Shown: piece after piece, positions 1-10,365 of the stretch | Layout: every line of letters starts with the position of its first letter | Position numbering within the stretch: position 1 is the stretch's first letter | From: Streptomyces sp. NBC_01750 | Lineage (GTDB): Bacteria; Actinomycetota; Actinomycetes; Streptomycetales; Streptomycetaceae | Assembly: GCF_035918095.1 (NCBI RefSeq) | Contig: NZ_CP109137.1 | Location: forward strand, 1,054,001 to 1,118,000 | Reading direction: 5' to 3' | DNA: 64,000 bases | The notes under the pieces: model-generated | Told to the model about the DNA's origin: nothing | The model's input: only the letters and a program-made list of their open reading frames with translations | The model's database searches: none | Program-made: the position numbers and the translations under genes

Positions 1-1571
<1,571 letters not shown>

Positions 1572-1580
1572 TCACGGTGC

Positions 1581-2043
1581 TCAGGAACTGCGGGCGGTGG
1601 AACAGCCGGGGCACAGGCCCCAGCAGATGACTCCGGCCTCGTCGACCGAGAGCCGTGGTCGTCGGACGCGGTCGGGCAGGGGCCCCGCCGACCGCGCATC
1701 CGACATCGGCGACGACACCGTACGACCGGCACATGACGTGGTGGTGGTTGTCCCCGACGCGTCCCTCGAACCGGGCAGGGCTGCCGGCCGGTTCGAGGCG
1801 GGGAACGAGACCCGCCGCGGTGAGGGCGCGGAGGGCCTGACAGTTGACTTGAAGGGCGAGATGACCCAGACGATCGCTCGGGGCGATACGGCCCACGCGA
1901 TCGCACCGCCCGAAGTCGATCGCCTCGACGCCGAGGTGGTCACCGTCCCGGACGGTCTCGAGCAGCGTGAGGCGGGCGGCCGTCACCCGCAGGCCGACGC
2001 CGTGCGACCCCTCGGCGATGGTCCCGTCACGTCTCTGTCTCAT
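1581..2043 (-). pseudogene. furA: frameshifted furA-type repressor upstream of katG
   Basis: FurA is the redox-sensitive Fur-family repressor normally co-transcribed with actinobacterial katG. The reverse strand shows GLRVTAARLTLLETV, HLGVEAI, ALRALTAAGLV, GSPARFEGRVGDNHHH and RSYGVVADVGCAVG in one frame, then CPTASDDHG in a second frame and GVICWGLCPGCSTARSS in a third. Two single-base deletions, near 1678-1681 and near 1648, explain this: 463 nt plus 2 makes 155 codons, a normal FurA length. The DNA-binding half also carries about 10 extra residues after GVEAI. A Cys in the expected CRSCG motif is Tyr. The gene is therefore almost certainly non-functional, unless these are sequencing errors. 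katG would then depend on other control. Confidence 0.8.
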
Positions 2044-2203
2044 GCCGGATCTGGAGTCTTCCTGTCCATTGGCTATCACCGGAACCGATCCTATGATGGA
2101 TAGAATCCAAGTCAAGAAGCGCGCCAAACTCATATTCAATAGGAACCCGGACATCCACTGGTAATCTCCGGATATCCCACCGAACCCGAATAGGTGAACC
2201 GAA
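2044..2203. promoter_or_regulatory. divergent promoter region, furA-katG remnant / fur
   Basis: This stretch is visibly more AT-rich than its surroundings, with runs such as AAACTCATATTCAATAGG, as expected for divergent promoters and a Fur-type operator. AGGTGA at 2192-2197 is the ribosome site for the gene at 2204. I do not see a convincing canonical operator, so no site is assigned. Confidence 0.45.
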
Positions 2204-2614
2204 ATGAGTGACCTGCTGGAGCGACTGCGAGGGCGTGGCTGGCGGATGACCTCCCAGCGGCGTGTCGTTGCGGAGGTCCTCGACGGCGACCACGTGCACC
2301 TCACGGCCGACGAAGTGCACACCCGCGCGGCACAGCGGCTGCCTGAGATCTCCCGGGCGACCGTCTACAACACCCTGGGCGAGCTGGTCTCCCTCGGTGA
2401 GGTCATCGAGGTCTCCACCCACGGCCGCGCCAAGCGCTACGACCCCAACGCACACCATCCGCACCAGCACCTGGTGTGCTCCAACTGCGGCACCATCCGC
2501 GACGTCCACCCGACCGGCAATCCGCTGGCCGGCCTCCCGGCGGTGGAACGGTTCGGCTTTACGGTGTCCGAGGTCGAGGTCACCTACCGCGGGCTGTGCC
2601 CCGCCTGCGCCTGA
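2204..2614 (+). CDS. Fur/PerR-family repressor, CatR-like
   Basis: A 136-residue metal-dependent repressor of the Fur superfamily. The N-terminal winged helix includes MTSQRRVVAEVL and the recognition-helix region EISRATVYNTLGEL. The dimerisation half has the HHPHQHLVC metal-binding cluster and two CxxC pairs (CSNC and CPAC near the C-terminus) for structural zinc. All family residues are present, so it appears functional. It closely resembles Streptomyces CatR, the peroxide-sensing repressor of catalase genes, and is divergent from the furA-katG remnant, so it may control that promoter and its own. Start at 2204 is supported by AGGTGA upstream. The CatR assignment rests on remembered family sequence, so no symbol is given. 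Confidence 0.92.
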   Translation: MSDLLERLRGRGWRMTSQRRVVAEVLDGDHVHLTADEVHTRAAQRLPEISRATVYNTLGELVSLGEVIEVSTHGRAKRYDPNAHHPHQHLVCSNCGTIRDVHPTGNPLAGLPAVERFGFTVSEVEVTYRGLCPACA

Positions 2615-2644
2615 CGATCTCCGGTCGAGGCGTTATGCGCGATG

Positions 2645-5542
2645 TCAGTCCGCCGCCGGGCCGTCCGTCGTGTCCGTCGACGCCCGATGGGCGGGCCACG
2701 CGTTGAGGGCGCCTGCCAGCTGGGCGCGCGAACGGACGTCCAGTTTCTGGTAGATGCGGGTGAGCCGCGCCTCGACCGTCTTCACGCTGAGGTACAGCTT
2801 CGCCGCCGCCTCCTGGTTGCTGGCCCCCACGCCGACCAGCAGCGCGAGCCGCAGCTCCGCCTCCGTGAGCAGGGACACGGCGCCGCCGCGGGCCGGGTCG
2901 GGTTCGGTCGTACGGGACGGTGTCTCCGTCACCAGTGCCAGCCAGGGCGATGCCCCGGCCCTTTCGAAGACCGCGGCCGCTGCCTGCAGCGCGTTCTGCG
3001 CGGCCGACCGTCTTCGGCGGCGGCGTTCGACCCTGGCGAGCGCGATCAGCGCCCGCCCGCGTGCCAGCGGCAGTCCCGCCACCGCGAAGCGATCGGCGGT
3101 CTCGGTCAGCAGCCCCGCCGCCTCCTCGGGCTTTCCGGCCGCCGCCAGATACAGGGCGTACGCCCGGTCGCAGCCGAGCAGCACCGTTGCGCGGCCCAGG
3201 CGTTCGGCGACGGGTCGCACATCGGCAAGCAGGGCCGCGGCCTCCTCCGGAGCGTCGTTCGCGATCAGCGCCTCGGCCAGCTCCTCGTGCCAGCGAAGCA
3301 TGGAGGGGTCGACGGTCGACTGGGCGCGTTCACCGGACTGCACCCGGCGCAGGGTCTCCAGGGCGTTCGCCACATCCCCGGTCACGAGCTGGACCCGGCC
3401 GAGTGCGTACAGACTGCGGGAGAGGAAGACATGGTCGCCCTCCTCCTCGGATGCCTGAACACTGCGCCGGGCATAGCTCGCGGCGCGCGCGAAACTGCCG
3501 CCGGCGCTCTCCGCGAGAGCCAGCGTGTACCAGGCGGGCCCCGGCGAGAGACCTGCCTCCAGCGTCAGGGCGAGCGAGCGTCCGGCGTGCGCGAGCGACG
3601 CCGCGCACTGGCCCTGCCGGGCGTCGATCTCCGCGAGCGTATGGAACAGCTCGATGGCGTCCTCCACCGGGCCACGGCGCTCGACCAGCGGCAGCAGGGC
3701 GTTGAGCTGGTCGCGGGCGTCGGTGAGCCGGTCGTCGAACAGTGCATGACGGATCGTCAGGATCTGTGCGGCGTTACGGATGCCAAGCGGCCGCTCGACC
3801 ATCTCTAGGGCTCGTGCCTCGGTAAGGACACGCTCCGCGTCCGGCGAGCCGAGGACGCGGTCCATGCGCGCCTGGACGGTCAGCGCCGTGGCCGCCGTCC
3901 TGCGGTCGCCGACCGATCCGGCCAGCACGGCGGATTCGACGGCGGCGGCCCGGGAGCGTACGGGATCACCGTCGGCCAGTACGTGTTTCACCGCCAGCCG
4001 GAGCTGGACGGCCGCCCGCAGCGCCGTGTCGCCCTCGGAGTCCTCCATGGCGTGGACATAGATCTCGTCGAGGTCGGTCAGTCCCTGCCCGGCCGTGTCC
4101 AGCACGGCGAGCCGCGCGCGAACCCGGTCGGCGGGCGCGGCGTCGCGGGCGAGGAGATCGGTCGCGGCGCGCATCGCAAGGTCCGCGCGGGCCGCGCGGG
4201 CGGCTTCCTCGGCGGCGTCGACGAGCCGGGCGAGCCGTTGCGCGCTGTTCCTGCCGGGCGTGGACTCGGCGGCGAGCAGGGCGAGTTCGGCGGCCAGCGC
4301 GCTGTTCCCGCGGCGTCGCGCCGTGTCGGCCGCAGCCGCGACCTCCGCTGCCAGTTGCTCGTCGGGGATGTCCGTGGCCAGCGCCCGGTGCCGTACGGCC
4401 TCGACGGGGTCGTCCACGACCCGCGCGAGAGCCGCATGACCGTCGCTGCGCTCGGCCCACCCGGCGTCGTGCACCAGCGTGGAGGGCAGCAACCCGGCCG
4501 TGAAGGCGACCGTCCCGTCCTCCGTGAGCGAGATGAGATTCGCCCGCTCGGCGGCGGCGAGATCGGACTCGGCCATATTGCGGCCGGTGCGGCGGATCAG
4601 CGAAGCCGTCGGGCGCAGCGCAAGTGCGGCCAGCAGGAGCGTGTCACGCACGGCGGGGGAGGCAGCGCCGAGCAGTTGACGTGCGAGATCGCGTGCGCGC
4701 CCGGACAGGGACAGGGCCTCGGCGTGGTGCACCGGCGTCCTGGCGTCGGCGAGGGACCGGCCGACGGCGAGCGCGAGACGCGGATTGCCGCCGCTGGCCT
4801 TGTGGATACGGCCGGCCATCCGGGACGGCAGCCGGTGGTGGAAGAGCAGTTCGGCGATCTCGTCGGCGTGCAGCGGCGCCACGTTCAGGACGTCGGCCTC
4901 GGACGGCACCCACAGCGGCTCCGGGCATGCCGCGTCCTGCGGTGCCGTACGTGTGGTGGATGTGTCGGGTCCGTACGCCTCGGGGGTCTCGACGGCGACG
5001 ACGCGCAGCGCCGACGGAGCCAGATGCAGGGCGAACCGCATCAGGTCGGCGCTGTCGGCGTCGATGCGCTGGACGCCGTCGACGACGAGCAGGACGGGGC
5101 CGTGTGCGGCGAGCGTCCGCAGGATCTGGGCGAAGGCGAGCCGCAGGGCGATGGGGTCCCAGCCGTTGTCGGGCACGGGCGCCTCGCGGCACAGCATGGC
5201 GACAGCGGTCCGCTGCGGTCCGGGCAGTCCCCCGAGGATGTCGTACGGTGCGGGCCCGCCCTGGGGCCGGGCCCCGGGCCAGGAGGCGCACGACGAAATG
5301 GTCGCGACCAGGGCGGCGGCGGCCGCGCCGGGTATCTCCCGGTCGGCGGGCAATGTGGCGAGCCACAGTACGGTTTCGCCGCGGGACTCGGCGCGCGCGG
5401 CGACGGTCAGGGCGACCTCGGTCTTGCCGACCCCGGCCGGGCCCGTGAGCAGGGCACGCCCGCGGGCGTGCAGGACTCGTTCGAGCCGCGCGAGGAGCTC
5501 CCCCCGCCCGACCGGTGCAGGGCGGTGCGCCGCCGTTCTCAC
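2645..5542 (-). CDS. large ATP-binding LuxR-family (LAL-type) regulator
   Basis: A 965-residue transcriptional activator of the LAL type. Walker A GPAGVGKT is at residues 34-41 and a Walker B-like LLVVDG at about 151-156, giving an N-terminal STAND-type ATPase. A long Ala/Arg-rich helical middle, probably TPR-like, follows. The C-terminal LuxR helix-turn-helix (about residues 890-947) contains SNQEAAAKLYLSVKTVEARL. These proteins usually switch on ligand and ATP binding. It converges on the Fur gene with only 30 bp between stops and its start faces the end of the protease gene. Its target is unknown; control of the neighbouring secreted protease is only a guess. Confidence 0.9.
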   Translation of the reverse strand: MRTAAHRPAPVGRGELLARLERVLHARGRALLTGPAGVGKTEVALTVAARAESRGETVLWLATLPADREIPGAAAAALVATISSCASWPGARPQGGPAPYDILGGLPGPQRTAVAMLCREAPVPDNGWDPIALRLAFAQILRTLAAHGPVLLVVDGVQRIDADSADLMRFALHLAPSALRVVAVETPEAYGPDTSTTRTAPQDAACPEPLWVPSEADVLNVAPLHADEIAELLFHHRLPSRMAGRIHKASGGNPRLALAVGRSLADARTPVHHAEALSLSGRARDLARQLLGAASPAVRDTLLLAALALRPTASLIRRTGRNMAESDLAAAERANLISLTEDGTVAFTAGLLPSTLVHDAGWAERSDGHAALARVVDDPVEAVRHRALATDIPDEQLAAEVAAAADTARRRGNSALAAELALLAAESTPGRNSAQRLARLVDAAEEAARAARADLAMRAATDLLARDAAPADRVRARLAVLDTAGQGLTDLDEIYVHAMEDSEGDTALRAAVQLRLAVKHVLADGDPVRSRAAAVESAVLAGSVGDRRTAATALTVQARMDRVLGSPDAERVLTEARALEMVERPLGIRNAAQILTIRHALFDDRLTDARDQLNALLPLVERRGPVEDAIELFHTLAEIDARQGQCAASLAHAGRSLALTLEAGLSPGPAWYTLALAESAGGSFARAASYARRSVQASEEEGDHVFLSRSLYALGRVQLVTGDVANALETLRRVQSGERAQSTVDPSMLRWHEELAEALIANDAPEEAAALLADVRPVAERLGRATVLLGCDRAYALYLAAAGKPEEAAGLLTETADRFAVAGLPLARGRALIALARVERRRRRRSAAQNALQAAAAVFERAGASPWLALVTETPSRTTEPDPARGGAVSLLTEAELRLALLVGVGASNQEAAAKLYLSVKTVEARLTRIYQKLDVRSRAQLAGALNAWPAHRASTDTTDGPAAD

Positions 5543-5733
5543 GTACCCACCACCCCCCTGTGGCCTGCGCGGGACTCTGCCCGTGAGAGCAGAGCATACG
5601 AATCAGGCCACCGCAGTCCAGACCGCTTGTCCGGGATGCGGACGGGCGCGCACGGACAGGCGGCGGGGCGCGCTCACGGCGATATGCCGCGAACGCGCCC
5701 CTGACCAGCTGTGATGCACTTGTGTTGGGTGGT

Positions 5734-7563
5734 TCAGAAGGTGAGACTCCAGGCGTCGATGTAGCCGGTGTCACCCGATGCCACATCGCGGACCTGCAGC
5801 TTCCAGGTGCCGTTGGCCACCTCGCTGGACGCGTCGACCGTGTACGTCGCAAGGACGTTGTCGGCGCTGTCGGACGACGACGAGGCCTTCAGGTTGCGCA
5901 CCGTGCCGTCCGGCGCGATCAGATCGATGACCAGGTCGCCGCGCCAGGTGTGCTTGATGTCCACGTCGACCTTGAGGACGGCGGGGGCGTTGCCGGTGCG
6001 GCCGGTGACGGCGATCGACGAGCTGACGGTCGAGTTGTCCGCGATTGTCACATCCGTCGCGTTGCTGAACGTCGTACCGCCGGTGGTGCCGGTGACGGCG
6101 TTCACGGTCTTCGCCGCATCGGCGATACCGGTGCCGCAGCCGCCGGTGCAGGTGCCCGGCAGCGGCCTGGCGTTGCTCTTGATCGCGGCCTCGATCTCGG
6201 CCGGGGTCAGAGTGCTCTTGGCCGACTTGAGCAGCGCGGCGAGCCCGGCGATGTGCGGGGCGGCCATCGAAGTGCCCTGGTACGGCTTGTAGTTCTCCGT
6301 CGACTGGGTGGTGGCGCCGGAGTTCAGCGTGGAGAGGATGCCGTTCTCCGGGGTGGTGACGGTGCCGGGCGTGTCGGTGGCGCGGCGGGTCTCGCCGCCG
6401 GGCGCGGCGACGTCGACGATGCTGCCGTAGTTCGAGTAGAACGAGCGGTTGCCCTCGCGGCTGGTGGACGCCACGTTGATGATGTTGGCGCAGTTCGCGG
6501 GGGTGAAGCCTGAGGCGTTGGCGTTGCTGTTGCCCGCCGCGACGACCACCGTGGTACCGCGGGACACGGCGCCGTTGATGGCGTTCTGGTAGACGCTGGG
6601 GCAGGTGGCGCTGGCGCCGCCGAGGCTCATGTTGATGACCTTGGCCGGGTTCGGGTTCGCCGGGACGCCCGGGACGGTGCCGCCGGATGCCCAGGTGATC
6701 GCGTCGGCGATGTCCGCCGAGGAGCCGCCGCACTTGCCGAGCACGCGGACCGGCTGGATCTTCGCGCTGTACGCGATACCCGCAACGCCCTTGCTGTTGC
6801 CCGCCGTTGCCGCGATGGTGCCCGCGACGTGGGTGCCGTGCCAGGAGGAGTTGCCCGCCTTGGAACCGGTGCCGCACTCGCCGTCGGTGGCGTTCCAGTC
6901 GCCCTCGTCCTTGGCGTCGCTGTCGCGGCCGCTGCCGTCCCGGGCGTCCGCGGCGGTCGAGATGAAGTCGTAGCCCGAGATGACATTGGCGGCGAGGTCC
7001 GTGTGGGCGGCGTAGCCGGTGTCCACGACGGCGACGGTGACGCCGCTGCCGGTGGTCTTGTCCCAGGCGCCGGGCACGTTCATGCCGCCGGTGGCCTCGA
7101 ACAGGTCCCACTGCTTGGTGTACTCGGTGTCGTTCGGGGTGACCGCCATCGCGTAGGCGCGGATGTCCGGTTCCACGGACGCGACCGACGGGTCGGCGCG
7201 GAAGGCGTCCAGGACCTCGCCAAGGTCCTTCTTGGACGCCTTGCCACCGAGGTTGACCAGTGCGGCGCCGCCGGCGAGCCGGCGCTCGAACGACAGGCTC
7301 TCGCCGGTCTCGGCGGCCTTGGCCGTTGCGTCGGTCTTGGCCGCCGTGTTGGAAGTGGCCTCGGACGTCTTGGACTTGTAGGTGACGATGACCTTCTCGA
7401 CCGGTGCGGTCGGCAGTGAGGTCATCGACTGGGAAGCCGGAGCGGGCTTCGGCGAGGGCGGCGGCGGAGTGGCGGCGAGTGCCACGGAGTACGTGGCGGC
7501 GACGGCGGCGATCGTCGCGCTCGCGGCCACGACGGATATGAGTCTCCGTCTGGAACCGTTCAA
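5734..7563 (-). CDS. secreted S8 (subtilisin-like) protease with C-terminal P-domain
   Basis: A 609-residue extracellular serine protease. The signal peptide (NGSRRRLISVVAASATIAAV... ending near ALAA) is followed by an inhibitor-I9-like propeptide, then the catalytic triad Asp181 (VAVVDTG), His242 (SWHGTHVAG) and Ser432 (YQGTSMAAPHIAG), with oxyanion Asn344 (VAAGNS). The last ~115 residues form a proprotein-convertase P-domain, beginning near VTIADNSTVSSS, with typical IKHTWRGDLVIDLIAPDG. The start is the TTG at 7563: AAAGGGAA lies just upstream and the signal peptide begins there, whereas the longer reading frame adds an implausible Arg/Pro-rich leader. Transcribed alone, away from the VOC gene. 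Function is likely nutritional proteolysis; the substrate is unknown. Confidence 0.93.
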   Translation of the reverse strand: MNGSRRRLISVVAASATIAAVAATYSVALAATPPPPSPKPAPASQSMTSLPTAPVEKVIVTYKSKTSEATSNTAAKTDATAKAAETGESLSFERRLAGGAALVNLGGKASKKDLGEVLDAFRADPSVASVEPDIRAYAMAVTPNDTEYTKQWDLFEATGGMNVPGAWDKTTGSGVTVAVVDTGYAAHTDLAANVISGYDFISTAADARDGSGRDSDAKDEGDWNATDGECGTGSKAGNSSWHGTHVAGTIAATAGNSKGVAGIAYSAKIQPVRVLGKCGGSSADIADAITWASGGTVPGVPANPNPAKVINMSLGGASATCPSVYQNAINGAVSRGTTVVVAAGNSNANASGFTPANCANIINVASTSREGNRSFYSNYGSIVDVAAPGGETRRATDTPGTVTTPENGILSTLNSGATTQSTENYKPYQGTSMAAPHIAGLAALLKSAKSTLTPAEIEAAIKSNARPLPGTCTGGCGTGIADAAKTVNAVTGTTGGTTFSNATDVTIADNSTVSSSIAVTGRTGNAPAVLKVDVDIKHTWRGDLVIDLIAPDGTVRNLKASSSSDSADNVLATYTVDASSEVANGTWKLQVRDVASGDTGYIDAWSLTF

Positions 7564-7983
7564 GGTGTTCCCTTTCAACTGACGGTGCGGAGCGCGGACG
7601 GACGGCGCGGGAACCGCGGTTGGCTGTGGGGGTGCGATCCGCGGTCCCCCGGGCGGGTCGCCCTCGCGCCGCCGTCGGCGCGACGGCCCCTGGTCAAGGG
7701 CCGTCGCCGGCAGATCCCACGATTTACATGCACCTGACATTTAACAGTCAGAGGCTGGAATTCGCCGGTGCGGCAGACAGTAGGGAATGCGGAGATGAAC
7801 CCGATACGGGGAAAACCCTTGTCACCCCCGTGGGGGCTCCCCCAGCGGGGTCCGGGGTGCGGCGGGTGCACGGCGTGTCGCGTCGCACCCAACGGCGGAT
7901 GTCAGTGGGGGCTGGCACGCTGAAGGCGACCGACTGCAACCGTCATCCCCCAATCCCCGCGCGCGTGCGAGAGGAGAACCACG
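7564..7983. promoter_or_regulatory. divergent intergenic region, protease / VOC gene
   Basis: No coding pattern is convincing over 420 bp. It holds the promoters of both flanking genes. A purine-rich ribosome site (AGAGGAGAACC, about 7970-7980) precedes the VOC gene, and an AT-richer patch around 7725-7750 may mark the protease promoter. Confidence 0.4.
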
Positions 7984-8769
7984 ATGCTGACGACCACGTA
8001 CGTCCCGGGTGCGCCGAACTGGCTCGACCTGGGAAGCCCCGACGTAGAAGCCGCCGCCGCCTTCTACGGAGCCCTGTTCGGCTGGGAGCTCAGGACCATG
8101 GGACCGGAGGCCGGAGGGTACGGCTTCCTGCGGCTGAACGAGAGGACCGTCGCCGCGATCGGCCCGCTCACCGAGGAGGGCGCGGCCTCCGCCTGGACGC
8201 CGTATTTCCAGGCCGCCGACGCCGATGCCACGACCAGGGCCGTCGAGCAGGCCGGCGGCACCGTCCGCGTCCCGCCGATGGACGTCTTCACCGAAGGGCG
8301 GATGGCGGCGTACACCGACCCGACCGGTGCCCAATTCGCCGTCTGGCAGCCCGGCGACACGAAGGGCCTGGAAGCGGTCAACGATGTGAACACGCTGTCC
8401 TGGACGGAGCTGTACACCACGGACGCCGCCATTGCGAAGGACTTCTACCGCTCCGTGTTCTCGTGGGACTACAAGGACTTGCCAGTCGCCGGCACCACCT
8501 ACACCGTCGTCTCTCCCCCGGGCGGCGGCGAGAGCGCCACGCAAGGCGGCATCATGCAGCTCGCGAGGGAGAACCTGGAAGCGGGTTCCCGCTCGGAGTG
8601 GCATCCGTACTTCGAAGTGGCCGACGTCGATGCCACCTTCGCCGAGGCCACCCGACAGGGTGCCACCACGCTGATCCCGCCCATCGACGCGGAGGGCGTG
8701 GGCCGCTTGGCCATGTTCACCGACCCCTTCGGCGCTCCTTCGGCCATCATCCGCGGCGCTGCCCGCTGA
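7984..8769 (+). CDS. VOC-family protein with two glyoxalase-fold domains
   Basis: A 261-residue cytoplasmic protein built from two vicinal-oxygen-chelate domains. The first starts APNWLDLGSPDVEAAAAFYGALFGW and ends near ytDPTGAQFAVWQPG. The second starts near NTLSWTELYTTDAAIAKDFYRSVFSW and ends FTDPFGAPSAIIRG. This paired architecture is common in Streptomyces proteins annotated as hydroxylase or glyoxalase/bleomycin-resistance-like, but the metal ligands are not clearly conserved and the substrate cannot be read from sequence. Start at 7984 has an AGAGGAGAA ribosome site. It appears monocistronic. Confidence 0.88.
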   Translation: MLTTTYVPGAPNWLDLGSPDVEAAAAFYGALFGWELRTMGPEAGGYGFLRLNERTVAAIGPLTEEGAASAWTPYFQAADADATTRAVEQAGGTVRVPPMDVFTEGRMAAYTDPTGAQFAVWQPGDTKGLEAVNDVNTLSWTELYTTDAAIAKDFYRSVFSWDYKDLPVAGTTYTVVSPPGGGESATQGGIMQLARENLEAGSRSEWHPYFEVADVDATFAEATRQGATTLIPPIDAEGVGRLAMFTDPFGAPSAIIRGAAR

Positions 8770-8818
8770 GTCCGTGGCCCGGACGGTCGGACGGTCGGAC
8801 GAAGCCGACCTCGGCGCG

Positions 8819-8851
8819 CCGCGGCAGAGCCGACTTACCCGGCTGCCGCGG
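8819..8851. terminator. possible hairpin terminator after VOC gene
   Basis: An inverted repeat CCGCGGCAG-AG-CCG / CGGCTGCCGCGG with a two-base bulge and a 7-nt loop lies 50 bp past the VOC stop. There is no T-tract, as is usual in Streptomyces. Confidence 0.35.
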
Positions 8852-9151
8852 GCAGGACGGCCTTCCCGATGGCCGCGCCGGCTACTGATCCGGGATGAAC
8901 TCAGTGGAACGCCCCGGTTGCCCAGGTCTTTTGCATGATCGTTCGGCGGGCGGTGAACCGCCGGCGGCCCATGGACGTCTGACATGTCGAAGTTCGTTCT
9001 CGAGAAGGCGGACGGCATGCAGCAGGCATGGCCGAGTGTCATCGCCGTCCCACTGCCCAGCGTCGCCGGCCTTCTCTCGACACCGCAATGCGGCACAGAG
9101 CCGTGTGCAAGCACCATCGTCGATCAGCTCTATCGGAAGGACACGGAACGC

Positions 9152-9718
9152 ATGGCGACGTTCGATCCGATCACCCGTCGACTCCGGCAGCTCTTCGCGG
9201 TCCTGGACACCGACGAAGACGGCTTCGTCACGTGGGGCGACTACCAGCGGATCGTGGACAAGTACATGACCGGCTATGCGTTGGCGAAGAGCGACGCCAG
9301 GATCAAGTCATTGGAGAAGGCGTACTGGGCGCAGTGGCTGGGACTCCTGACGCAGGCGAACCCCGGGCAGGACCGCCTGTCCCAGGACGAGTTCGTCGCG
9401 GCGCAACGCGCTGCGGGGTACGACACCTATGCGTCCCACCTGCTGGAGGACATCGCCCAGGCCATCTTCAATGTTCTGGACATCGACCGCGACAAGCGAA
9501 TCAGCAGGGACGGGTTCGCCCGGTACCTGGCCTTCTACGAGATTTCCAGCGCTGACGCCGCGATCATCTTCCAGCGGCTGGACCTGGACGGCGACGCGTT
9601 CATCTCCCAGCGAGAGGTCGCCAGGTCACTCCGCGCATTCCACCTCTACAACGACGACCTCAACACGCCGGGTGGCATCTTCCTCGGCGTCACTGAGCGG
9701 AGTTCGGACGCCCCCTGA
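9152..9718 (+). CDS. EF-hand calcium-binding protein, calerythrin-like
   Basis: A 188-residue cytoplasmic calcium-binding protein with four EF-hand positions: loop 1 DTDEDGFVTWGD near residue 19, a degenerate second loop (NPGQDRLSQDEF), loop 3 DIDRDKRISRDG and loop 4 DLDGDAFISQRE. One weak and three good hands is the layout of calerythrin-type actinomycete proteins, which buffer or sense calcium. Start at 9152 is preferred: GGAAGG lies upstream and the family begins at MATFDPITRRL; the in-frame ATG at 8984 would add an unrelated 56-residue leader. It is closed by a strong hairpin at 9753. The physiological partner is unknown. Confidence 0.88.
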   Translation: MATFDPITRRLRQLFAVLDTDEDGFVTWGDYQRIVDKYMTGYALAKSDARIKSLEKAYWAQWLGLLTQANPGQDRLSQDEFVAAQRAAGYDTYASHLLEDIAQAIFNVLDIDRDKRISRDGFARYLAFYEISSADAAIIFQRLDLDGDAFISQREVARSLRAFHLYNDDLNTPGGIFLGVTERSSDAP

Positions 9719-9752
9719 CCGTGGGCCGGGCCTGGCCGCGCCGACAGGCCCC

Positions 9753-9783
9753 AAGCCGCAGGGCCGGGACGGCCCTGCGGCTT
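9753..9783. terminator. hairpin terminator after EF-hand gene
   Basis: Perfect 13-bp inverted repeat (AAGCCGCAGGGCC / GGCCCTGCGGCTT) around a 5-nt loop, 35 bp after the stop codon. Confidence 0.75.
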
Positions 9784-10365
9784 CAGACTGCGCGATAGCC
9801 GGGGCTCCGCGCGTCGGCGCGGTGACAAGGCGCTTCCTACAGCGCGGCCGAGTCGGCCGAACTGCCCGAAATGTGCTGAGCGCTGCCGTGCCGAGCGCCT
9901 CAGCATGCATACGGCGCCGGCTGCCGTAGCTCGCGGCGTTCCATGACGAGGCAGTCGTCCCTGTGGACATACCCGTGCGGTGGTGTGGCGGCACGCTGCA
10001 AACCACCGGCCTGCCGATGGGCGCCGCCGCCCGGTGAGCCGTCACCGTTCCGTAGACCCACTCACCCCGCAGGGACGAAGCGCCCATAGCGGCTGGAGTC
10101 GACACCTCGGACACCGAGGGTGAGTGGGCGACTATTTTCGGTCAAAGGTGCGATTCGTGACGCGATGTGCGAGATCGACCGAGACCTGCCGGGCGAGCGC
10201 TGCGCGGATCCTCTTGCCGGGAGGCCTCAACGCATGCCATTCATCCGGAAGTTGCCTCATTACGGCGGAAGATTTGCCGATCCGATGGAGATATCGCAGG
10301 AGAAACGACCGAAAGTGTTCTTTGTGTTTTGACTGTTGATCGACCTGGCGGTGAAGGTCTGGCTC
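9784..10365. other. intergenic region upstream of exporter/NRPS operon
   Basis: About 580 bp without a supportable gene. Base composition falls in the last 100 bp (for example GAAAGTGTTCTTTGTGTTTTGAC at about 10310-10333, given here only as an AT-rich patch), which is where an operon promoter would be expected. Short open frames near 10120-10335 lack family features or consistent codon bias. Confidence 0.45.

Noticed and set aside
3983..5704. Long forward open frame over the LuxR regulator
   Set aside because: High-GC antisense shadow; codon bias fits the reverse-strand regulator.
10120..10339. Short forward ORFs before the exporter gene
   Set aside because: Two overlapping frames of ~70 codons, no ribosome site worth the name, no conserved motif; more likely promoter DNA.
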